A stretch of DNA of 9,902 nucleotides from Cytophagales bacterium. GTDB taxonomy: Bacteria; Bacteroidota; Bacteroidia; Cytophagales; Spirosomataceae. Within the stretch, counting starts at the first letter, position 1, and each line of letters opens with the position of its first letter. Below, piece by piece: positions 1-5,690 of the stretch. The stretch is from positions 1 through 9,902 of the forward strand of contig JABMMK010000278.1 in the NCBI GenBank assembly GCA_013205605.1, written 5' to 3'. The notes under the pieces were generated by a model that was not told the DNA's origin, searched no databases, and saw only the letters and a program-made list of their open reading frames with translations. The position numbers and the translations under genes are program-made.

Positions 1-332
1 ATTTCTTCTAAAATGGTGGGTTCAGCTTGATCTGTCGTACTGATGGTTTTGTTTGTTAAATCTTGAATCCAATCTAGCCAAATTTTTTCAGGAAGGGTTA
101 CATTGGTCAACAGGCTTTGGATGGCTGAAGACCATTTTTCTGTAAACCTATTGGATTCCCAATTGAAATTAGGTAATGTATTTTGAATAAATTCTGATTG
201 GAGCTGATGCGTAATTTCGGTTTGAATAATTTCAATGATGATGGGATTAATATCCCAATTCATGACCTCTTGGAATGTGGTCAATGTTTCATTTTCGGAC
301 CAATAGTGTGCAAATAAACTAGGTGTTTTCAT
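1..332 (-). CDS. Hypothetical protein, N-terminal 110 residues (gene runs off the left edge)
   Basis: An open frame starts at an ATG (complement of 330-332) and stays open to the window edge, giving 110 complete codons with no stop. It begins six bases after the rnc stop codon, so it is probably co-transcribed with fabF and rnc. The visible part is soluble-looking: no signal peptide, no membrane helix and no cysteine, but six tryptophans (residues 11, 26, 58, 67, 85 and 88), which is rich for 110 residues. It starts Met-Lys-Thr-Pro-Ser-Leu-Phe and alternates hydrophobic and polar positions, as in a helical protein. I do not recognise the family. Tight coupling to rnc and a sensible amino-acid composition argue that it is a real gene. 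The C-terminal part, which might carry a recognisable domain, lies outside the window. Confidence 0.75.
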   Translation of the reverse strand, partial: MKTPSLFAHYWSENETLTTFQEVMNWDINPIIIEIIQTEITHQLQSEFIQNTLPNFNWESNRFTEKWSSAIQSLLTNVTLPEKIWLDWIQDLTNKTISTTDQAEPTILEE

Positions 333-338
333 GGGAGT

Positions 339-1082
339 TTATTTTATGCCCAACTCTTCACAAGCTTTCATCGCTGCAGTTTGTTCGGCTTTCTTTTTTG
401 AATATCCTTTTCCTTCTGAGATTTTTTCTCCGTCAAGAAGGACGAAAGCGGTAAATTCTTTATTGTGATGCAATCCTTCTTCATCAAGCGTGAATAGCAC
501 TTTTTTGCCTTCTTTTTGCGCCCATTCAATGAGCAATGATTTGAAATTGGGGTTGTTTTGAACGACAATTTCTAAATCAAAATATTGCGTCAATATCTTA
601 CTAATGATAAAATTTTGGGTGAAGGCAAAGCCTTTGTCTAAGTAGACGGCGCCAATAAAAGCCTCTAGCGCATCTCCGTACATACTGGAGCGAGACAAAA
701 TGGTTTTTTTCTGATTTTCGTATTCGATCACTTCATCTAGGCCTAATTTCCGGCCAAGCACATTGAGGGATTCTCTGCTGACCATTCTGGACCTAATCTC
801 TGTTAAAAATCCTTCGTCTTTAAATGGAAACTTTTTAAATAAATAGGCAGCGGTTATCATTCCTAATACGGAATCGCCTAAAAATTCGAGTCTTTCGTTG
901 GACTCTTTGTAAGATTTAGCCACGCTATCCTTGGATGCCGAGGCGTGTAAAAAAGCTAATCGATATAAATTAAGATTATTAGGTGATGAGCCTAATAAAT
1001 GCGTCACTGATTTTTTTAGAAATTTCTCTCTTAGGTCTATGGTATTTGGGTTAATCCAACTTAAAAGATTTTTTAGAGGCAT
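339..1082 (-). CDS. rnc: Ribonuclease III
   Basis: Endoribonuclease that cuts double-stranded RNA with Mg2+, used in rRNA precursor processing and mRNA turnover in the cytoplasm. The 247-residue protein has an N-terminal extension of about 30 residues, then the endonuclease domain (about 35-170) with the family signature Asn-Glu-Arg-Leu-Glu-Phe-Leu-Gly-Asp at 62-70. Expected metal and catalytic residues are present: Glu63, Glu66, Asp70, and the second pair Asp137 and Glu140 in GDALEAFIGA. A double-stranded-RNA-binding domain fills about 178-245, ending in the usual Lys-Lys-x-Ala-Glu-Gln-x-Ala-Ala helix (from residue 229). Length is slightly above the classical bacterial enzyme because of the N-terminal extension. 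The start codon lies three bases after the fabF stop, which points to a shared transcript and coupled translation. Confidence 0.97.
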   Translation of the reverse strand: MPLKNLLSWINPNTIDLREKFLKKSVTHLLGSSPNNLNLYRLAFLHASASKDSVAKSYKESNERLEFLGDSVLGMITAAYLFKKFPFKDEGFLTEIRSRMVSRESLNVLGRKLGLDEVIEYENQKKTILSRSSMYGDALEAFIGAVYLDKGFAFTQNFIISKILTQYFDLEIVVQNNPNFKSLLIEWAQKEGKKVLFTLDEEGLHHNKEFTAFVLLDGEKISEGKGYSKKKAEQTAAMKACEELGIK

Positions 1083-1085
1083 AAA

Positions 1086-2333
1086 TTATAATTTTCTAAA
1101 TATGACTGTAGCGTTATGTCCTCCAAATCCAAATCCATTACTTAATGCGATATCGATTTTTCTAGGCTTCCCTACGTTTTCTGTCAAATCAATGCGTTGG
1201 TCAATTTCAGGATCGCGGTTGAATATATTGATGGTTGGAGGGACAAATTGATGTTGGATCGCTAACACAGATGCCACGGCTTCCACGGCGCCTGCGCCGC
1301 CTAACAAATGACCTGTCATGGATTTGGTTGACGAGATAGACATCTTATAGGCATGTTCGCCAAAACAATCGACAATGGCCTTAATCTCCTGAGGATCTCC
1401 AATGGGCGTCGATGTTCCGTGCGTATTGATATAGTCGACTTCTTCGGGTTTAATCCCCGCATCTTCCAAAGCGTCAAGCATGGACAATAAGGCACCATAA
1501 CCTTCTGGGTGTGGTGCAGTAATGTGATGCGCATCCGAAGAGAAACCGCCGCCAATTAATTCTGCGTATATTTTGGCACCTCTTGCTTTTGCATGTTCAT
1601 ATTCTTCTAAAATTAAAGCCCCAGCCCCTTCTCCTACAATAAAACCATCACGGTCTACGTCATAGGGCCGACATGCAGTAGCAGGATCATCGTTCCGAGT
1701 TGACATTGCGTGCATCGCTGTGAAACCACCGACCGATGCAATAGTCACCGGCGCTTCAGAACCACCTGTCACACACACATGAATTCTACCTGTTCGAATA
1801 TAATTGAATGCGTCAATGATGGCATTATTTGCCGAGGAACATGCTGAAACAGTCACGTAATTAGGACCTCTAAATCCATTACGAATGGAAATTTGTCCCG
1901 AACTCGAATCAGCAATCATTTTAGGAATAAAAAAGGGATTGATTTTAGGTGTTCCATCTCCTTGGCCAAAATAAATCATTTCATCCTCAAAGGTCTTTAA
2001 TCCACCTATTCCAGAACCCCAAATTACACCTACCTTATTTTTGTTCAAAGTCTCCATATCAAATCCCGCATCAGCAATGGCCTCATCCGATGCTACCACT
2101 GCATATTGAGTAAAAGGATCCATTTTACGGGCCTCTTTGGGATTGATAAAGTCTTCAACCTTGAAATCTTTTAATTCACACGCAAAACGAGTTCTAAATT
2201 TTTCGGCGTCAAATTTCGTTATGGGACCACAACCATTTTTGCCCTTAGATAAACCATCCCAAAAGTCGCCAACGGTATTTCCAATGGGGGTAAGGGCGCC
2301 TAGCCCCGTGACTACAACTCGTTTTAATTCCAT
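1086..2333 (-). CDS. fabF: 3-oxoacyl-[acyl-carrier-protein] synthase II (KAS II)
   Basis: Condensing enzyme of type II fatty acid synthesis: it adds a two-carbon unit from malonyl-ACP to an acyl-ACP, releasing CO2. The 415-residue protein has the normal FabF length and starts with the conserved Arg-Val-Val-Val-Thr-Gly-Leu-Gly segment, which supports the chosen ATG. The thiolase-fold Cys-His-His triad is visible: the nucleophile Cys165 in VSACSSANNA, His305 in THGTSTP and His342 in MTGHLLGGAG. The C-terminal Gly-Phe-Gly-Phe-Gly-Gly-His-Asn loop (400-407) is also typical. acpP, its substrate carrier, lies 111 bases upstream, and that gap holds a terminator-like inverted repeat. I see no separate consensus promoter for fabF, so it is probably reached by read-through from acpP. 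The Cys-His-His set separates it from KAS III (FabH). Confidence 0.97.
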   Translation of the reverse strand: MELKRVVVTGLGALTPIGNTVGDFWDGLSKGKNGCGPITKFDAEKFRTRFACELKDFKVEDFINPKEARKMDPFTQYAVVASDEAIADAGFDMETLNKNKVGVIWGSGIGGLKTFEDEMIYFGQGDGTPKINPFFIPKMIADSSSGQISIRNGFRGPNYVTVSACSSANNAIIDAFNYIRTGRIHVCVTGGSEAPVTIASVGGFTAMHAMSTRNDDPATACRPYDVDRDGFIVGEGAGALILEEYEHAKARGAKIYAELIGGGFSSDAHHITAPHPEGYGALLSMLDALEDAGIKPEEVDYINTHGTSTPIGDPQEIKAIVDCFGEHAYKMSISSTKSMTGHLLGGAGAVEAVASVLAIQHQFVPPTINIFNRDPEIDQRIDLTENVGKPRKIDIALSNGFGFGGHNATVIFRKL

Positions 2334-2352
2334 GTGATTTTTTTAATCGTTC

Positions 2353-2422
2353 AAAAAAAAGTCAATTAGTTCTAGAAATCATGTAGGATAAATCCCTCAT
2401 TCATTGCCTAGTACTAATTGAC
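2353..2422 (-). terminator. Terminator-like or attenuator inverted repeat between acpP and fabF
   Basis: Arms at 2361-2375 and 2408-2422 are complementary at 14 of 15 positions (ten unbroken pairs at the base, one T-T mismatch, four more pairs) around a 32-base loop. Read on the minus strand, the closing arm ends in GAC and is followed directly by eight T residues (2353-2360), the arrangement of a Rho-independent terminator. It starts 23 bases after the acpP stop. The stem is rather A/T-rich and the loop is long, so termination may be partial. That would fit acpP being made in excess over fabF, but this is inference. Confidence 0.6.
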
Positions 2423-2444
2423 ATATTTAATTATCTTGATTCGA

Positions 2445-2678
2445 TTACTTCGCGTTTTCCAAATAGGCAATTGCTTGACCTACTGTTTGGATATTTTCAG
2501 CTTGGTCATCTGGAATCGATACACTAAATTCTTTTTCAAATTCCATGATCAATTCAACCGTATCTAAGGAGTCAGCTCCTAAATCATTTGTGAAGGATGC
2601 TTCAGGAGTAACTTCTGACGCTTCTACACCTAATTTCTCTACGATGATGCTTTTTACTTTTTCTGCAATATCTGACAT
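2445..2678 (-). CDS. acpP: Acyl carrier protein
   Basis: Small acidic four-helix protein that carries growing acyl chains on a 4'-phosphopantetheine arm in fatty acid synthesis. With the start at Met-Ser-Asp-Ile-Ala-Glu (complement of 2676-2678) it is 77 residues, the standard ACP length. The phosphopantetheine attachment site is Ser37 in the invariant Gly-Ala-Asp-Ser-Leu-Asp motif, followed by the acidic recognition helix with VELIMEFEKEF. An in-frame ATG 21 codons further upstream would add a hydrophobic leader unknown for cytosolic ACP and would overlap the probable promoter, so it is rejected. fabF and rnc follow on the same strand, a common cluster in bacteria. A promoter-like site lies just upstream, separating acpP from the ROK kinase gene 164 bases before it. 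Confidence 0.98.
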   Translation of the reverse strand: MSDIAEKVKSIIVEKLGVEASEVTPEASFTNDLGADSLDTVELIMEFEKEFSVSIPDDQAENIQTVGQAIAYLENAK

Positions 2679-2710
2679 TTTATTAAAAATTTTGGGGTTG
2701 AAAAACGATG

Positions 2711-2742
2711 CAAATATTAGAATTTTAAATTGGATTATCAAA
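2711..2742 (-). promoter_or_regulatory. Probable acpP promoter, Bacteroidota-type
   Basis: On the minus strand, TTTG (complement of 2739-2742) is followed after exactly 20 bases by AATATTTG (complement of 2711-2718), seven-eighths of the Bacteroidota -7 consensus TAnnTTTG. This predicts a start of transcription around 2704 and a leader of roughly 26 bases ahead of the acpP ATG. The 80 bases further upstream are very rich in A and T, which could help promoter activity. The element spacing equals that of the stronger site before sdhC. It is a consensus match only, not an experimental site. Confidence 0.45.
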
Positions 2743-2842
2743 CAATTTTTATTCTAAATATGATTTTATAAATATTATATATAATTAATAGAACTCTTGG
2801 TGTTTAAATTATTCAAATAATGAATTTTACGCTTATTTTTTC

Positions 2843-3760
2843 TTAGAAACAGAGGGAAGCCGCACCTAATAATCCCGCATCATTTCCTAATAATGCTTTT
2901 TTTATGGTTAATTTTTCAAGGTAGGCAGGGGTAAGCCAATAGTTTAATTGTTTTTCCATGCTTGGAACAATAAAATCAAAGGAAGCAGATAATCCACCGC
3001 CAATAAATATATTTTTAATATCTAAAATCCGGATCAATGATACTAGCATATCACCTAAAAGAGTTCCTACTTCATCCCAAATAGCTTGCGCGAGTTCATC
3101 ACCTTCTTCAGCGGCAACCACCAGTGCGGTCGTAGAGATTGTTCCATCGCTTGGCAAACTCGTTTCTCCTTTATATTCAGCCCTCATTCGGTTGGCCATT
3201 TGAAGCAATTCTTTCTTGCCCACATTTCTTTCTAATACTTTACCATTTTTTGAAGGCACATGCCCGGGTTCCATGGCATTTCCATCTCCTCCTAAAAAAA
3301 TTTTGCGGTCGATGACAGCTGCACCGCCTACGCCAGTACCTAAGGTAATGAATACAAAATCTTCAGGCATATTTGATTTTTCTGGGGAGAAATAAAATTC
3401 TCCTAAAGCCGCCGCATTGGCATCATTTTCCATGAAAAAAGTATGTTCTGGAAAACGTTTTTCCAACATATCAATCATAGGAGCCCCGTCAATTTCAGGG
3501 ATGGCCGTAATTTCAATTAAGGTTCTTCGGTCTTTAGTTAAAATACCAGGAAGGCCGATGCCTACTTTTTGAACATTTTTATGTTGGTACAAATGCAAAG
3601 CGATTGCATCGGCTAATCGATCTAAAAAATGGTTTGATTCTCGCCAAGTAGCGGTATCGTAACTTTGGAAATTATTTATTTGGCCCGTGTCGGCATGCAC
3701 AATTCCCATTTTAACTCCGGTTCCTCCGACATCGATTCCAAGGTATTCAGTTGCTGGCAT
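2843..3760 (-). CDS. ROK-family sugar kinase (glucokinase-like), lacking the zinc cysteine motif
   Basis: Probably phosphorylates glucose or a related hexose with ATP in the cytoplasm. The 305-residue protein shows the actin/hexokinase fold in order: phosphate-1 loop GIDVGGTGVKMG at 8-19, VGIGLPGI at 66-73, catalytic Asp113 in ENDANAAALGEF, the phosphate-2 loop LGTGVGGA at 140-147, Glu164-Pro-Gly-His167 at the sugar site, and C-terminal GNDAGLLGAA. There is no N-terminal DNA-binding domain, so it is a kinase rather than a NagC/XylR-type repressor. The CxCGxxGCxE zinc motif that normally follows the Gly-His pair is missing: residues 168-187 contain no cysteine, and the only cysteine in the whole protein is the penultimate residue. 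The exact sugar cannot be told from sequence. It lies 58 bases after the cysteine-cluster gene, so shared transcription is possible. Confidence 0.9.
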   Translation of the reverse strand: MPATEYLGIDVGGTGVKMGIVHADTGQINNFQSYDTATWRESNHFLDRLADAIALHLYQHKNVQKVGIGLPGILTKDRRTLIEITAIPEIDGAPMIDMLEKRFPEHTFFMENDANAAALGEFYFSPEKSNMPEDFVFITLGTGVGGAAVIDRKIFLGGDGNAMEPGHVPSKNGKVLERNVGKKELLQMANRMRAEYKGETSLPSDGTISTTALVVAAEEGDELAQAIWDEVGTLLGDMLVSLIRILDIKNIFIGGGLSASFDFIVPSMEKQLNYWLTPAYLEKLTIKKALLGNDAGLLGAASLCF

Positions 3761-3818
3761 TGAATTCTATTTTTTATGAATATACGAATTTCCTCAATTT
3801 TAACGTGATTTTCAAATG

Positions 3819-4286
3819 CTATTTTGGGCTCAGGTAAACTTGTTCTAATTTTTCCATTATTTGGCCTACAGCGGGGCATATAAGGACGTTCTTAGCCGTT
3901 AGTTGTAAAATTCCCATCATGTTTTTTCGGTTCGTATGTGGGTATTCTTTACATGCTTTAGGTCGGTGATCATAGATTTGGCAGGTGTTATCTTCTGCCG
4001 TTAAAAATGGGCAGGGAGCCGCTGGATACACCCAATCCCCATCGGAGTCTTGTACCAAATAGGCATCTAAAAAAGCGGACACCTTCATTTTAAACAAATG
4101 GGCTACTCGCTGAATATCTGTTTCATTCCACATGGGACTGGTGGTCTTGCAACAATTTCCACAGGTCAAGCAATCCATTTGTTCAAAAACATCCTCATGA
4201 GCTTCCCCAAATTGCTTATCTAAGTCCTTTGGTTTTCTAGCTATAATTTTTTGAAATACTTTTTTAAAGGAAGGATCTTTTGGCAT
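3819..4286 (-). CDS. YkgJ/UPF0153-type cysteine cluster protein (CxxCxxCC)
   Basis: A 155-residue protein with eight cysteines: Cys39, 42, 45 and 46 form the defining CxxCxxCC motif, and Cys92, 102, 112 and 137 follow, in the Pro-Cys-Pro-Phe, Thr-Cys-Gln-Ile-Tyr, Ala-Cys-Lys-Glu-Tyr-Pro and Cys-Pro contexts usual in this family (CxxCxxCC family, formerly UPF0153). The pattern suggests binding of zinc or an iron-sulfur cluster. The biochemical role of the family is not known to me, so no function is assigned. There is no signal peptide or membrane helix. It starts three bases after the tdk stop, so both are almost certainly on one transcript with coupled translation. The N-terminal 30 residues are basic and precede the cluster. 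Confidence 0.88.
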   Translation of the reverse strand: MPKDPSFKKVFQKIIARKPKDLDKQFGEAHEDVFEQMDCLTCGNCCKTTSPMWNETDIQRVAHLFKMKVSAFLDAYLVQDSDGDWVYPAAPCPFLTAEDNTCQIYDHRPKACKEYPHTNRKNMMGILQLTAKNVLICPAVGQIMEKLEQVYLSPK

Positions 4287-4289
4287 AAT

Positions 4290-4874
4290 TTAAGATAGTG
4301 GGGGGAAGCAGGCACGGCAACGAGCTTCATAGGTATCGGATTCCCCTAACATCACCGTATCTTGATTCGCTGCCGTTCGAAATGAATATTGGGCAACTCC
4401 ACCGCAGGAAACACAAACGGCATGGACTTTCGTTACATATTCTGCAATCGCCATTAAATTAGGCATGGGGCCAAAGGGAAGGCCTTTAAAATCCATATCT
4501 AAACCGGCTACAATCACTCTTTTTCCTTGGTTGGCCAATGAATTACAAACATCCACAATACTTTGGTCGAAAAATTGTGCTTCATCTAAACCGATCACAT
4601 CGCAATCACCAGCGAGCAATAGAATTTCAACGGCACTATGCACGGGGGTGGACCGAATGGTATTTTGATTGTGGGAAACAATATCTTCATCATGATATCG
4701 GGTATCTGATGCAGGTTTGAAAATTTCCACTTGCAATTGGGCTATTTTAGCCCGTTTAAGTCTTCGAATCAGTTCTTCGGTTTTACCCGAAAACATGGAG
4801 CCACAGATCACCTCAATCCAGCCTGATGAGCTAGCTTTTTGAGTCGATTTCGAGTGATTCGGTTCTAGAAACAA
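4290..4874 (-). CDS. tdk: Thymidine kinase, type II (TTG start)
   Basis: Phosphorylates thymidine to dTMP with ATP in pyrimidine salvage. The 194-residue protein has the P-loop Gly25-Ser-Met-Phe-Ser-Gly-Lys-Thr32, the Asp-Glu-Ala-Gln motif at 97-100 with catalytic Glu98, the lasso-like region GLDMDFKGLPFGPMP at 124-138, and four zinc cysteines (Cys154, Cys157, Cys186, Cys189). Length matches the small type II family. The frame has no ATG before the P-loop methionine. The in-frame stop upstream leaves TTG at 4874 as the best start, giving the family-like N-terminus Met-Phe-Leu-Glu-Pro. This start lies only six bases behind the T-tract of the sdhCAB terminator, so expression is expected to depend on read-through or an unseen promoter inside sdhB. 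Confidence 0.95.
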   Translation of the reverse strand: MFLEPNHSKSTQKASSSGWIEVICGSMFSGKTEELIRRLKRAKIAQLQVEIFKPASDTRYHDEDIVSHNQNTIRSTPVHSAVEILLLAGDCDVIGLDEAQFFDQSIVDVCNSLANQGKRVIVAGLDMDFKGLPFGPMPNLMAIAEYVTKVHAVCVSCGGVAQYSFRTAANQDTVMLGESDTYEARCRACFPPLS

Positions 4875-4880
4875 GGGCGT

Positions 4881-4909
4881 AAAAAGCCCCTGAAATATCT
4901 TTCAGGGGC
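4881..4909 (-). terminator. Intrinsic terminator of the sdhCAB operon
   Basis: A perfect ten-base-pair stem (4886-4895 with 4900-4909, GCCCCTGAAA and its complement) closes a four-base loop. On the minus strand it is followed by five T residues (4881-4885). The stem has five G-C pairs in a row at its base plus one more, a strong Rho-independent terminator. It begins 13 bases after the sdhB stop codon. The tdk start codon follows six bases behind the T-tract. Confidence 0.88.
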
Positions 4910-4922
4910 CATTAGGTGAAAT

Positions 4923-5681
4923 TTATTTTGAGCTGAAAGTAGCCGAGAAATATTCACGGTTCATTCGAGCTATATTTTCTATTGAAATGCCTTTTGGACA
5001 TTCTGCTTCACATGCACCTGTATTTGAGCATGCGCCAAAACCTTCTTCATCCATCTGAGCGACCATGGCTTGCGCACGTGTGGCCGCCTCTATTTGACCC
5101 TGAGGCAATAAAGCTAATTGGGATATTTTAGCGGATGTAAATAACATCGCAGAAGCATTTTTGCAGGCTGCTACACAAGCGCCACAACCGATGCAAGCTG
5201 CTGCGGCAAAAGCATCATCCGCATTGTCTTTATTGATCGGTAGGTTATTTGCATCTTGTGCATTTCCTGTATTGACCGAGATAAAACCGCCAGCGGCAAT
5301 GATTCGATCAAAAGCAGATCTGTTCACCACTAAATCCTTAATCACTGGAAAAGCACTCGCTCTCCAAGGCTCCACGGTGATTGTTTCTCCATCTTTGAAC
5401 GATCGCATGTGCAACTGACATGTGGTCACTCCACGGTTAGGTCCGTGTGGTCGACCATTGATGTACATAGAGCACATCCCACAAATACCTTCGCGGCAAT
5501 CATGGTCAAAAGCCACTGGATCATCTCCTTCTTCGATCAAACGGTTATTTAACACGTCAATCATTTCCAAAAATGACATATCGGTTGAAATACCACTCAC
5601 CTGGTAGGTTTCGAATTTACCAGCGGTTTGGGCATTTTTTTGTCTCCAAATTTTAAGTGTCAGGTTTAAATGTCCTTCCAT
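4923..5681 (-). CDS. sdhB: Succinate dehydrogenase/fumarate reductase iron-sulfur subunit
   Basis: Electron-transfer subunit of complex II: passes electrons from the SdhA flavin to quinone at the membrane subunit. The 252-residue protein carries an N-terminal plant-ferredoxin-like domain with [2Fe-2S] cysteines Cys62, Cys67, Cys70 and Cys88. The C-terminal domain has Cys163, Cys166, Cys169 and Cys228 for the [4Fe-4S] cluster and Cys173, Cys218 and Cys224 for the [3Fe-4S] cluster, by analogy with E. coli SdhB. All ligands are present, so the three-cluster relay looks intact. The start is nine bases after the sdhA stop. No signal peptide; it acts on the cytoplasmic face of the inner membrane. 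Confidence 0.97.
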   Translation of the reverse strand: MEGHLNLTLKIWRQKNAQTAGKFETYQVSGISTDMSFLEMIDVLNNRLIEEGDDPVAFDHDCREGICGMCSMYINGRPHGPNRGVTTCQLHMRSFKDGETITVEPWRASAFPVIKDLVVNRSAFDRIIAAGGFISVNTGNAQDANNLPINKDNADDAFAAAACIGCGACVAACKNASAMLFTSAKISQLALLPQGQIEAATRAQAMVAQMDEEGFGACSNTGACEAECPKGISIENIARMNREYFSATFSSK

Positions 5682-5690
5682 TGTATCGAT

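Noticed and set aside
931..1251. Plus-strand open frame across the rnc/fabF junction
   Set aside because: It lies antisense to two well-supported genes, has no recognisable domain and shows no start context of its own.
2679..2741. N-terminal extension of acpP by 21 residues from an upstream in-frame ATG
   Set aside because: It would add a hydrophobic leader unknown in cytosolic acyl carrier proteins and overlaps the promoter-like site; Met-Ser-Asp-Ile-Ala-Glu is the standard ACP start.
2808..2821. Small inverted repeat ATTATT-CA-AATAAT after the ROK gene, as a possible terminator
   Set aside because: It consists only of A-T pairs with a two-base loop and no T-tract; expected by chance in such A/T-rich DNA.
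3676..3879. Minus-strand open frame spanning the gap between the cysteine-cluster gene and the ROK kinase
   Set aside because: It overlaps the ends of both real genes in another frame and has no family features.
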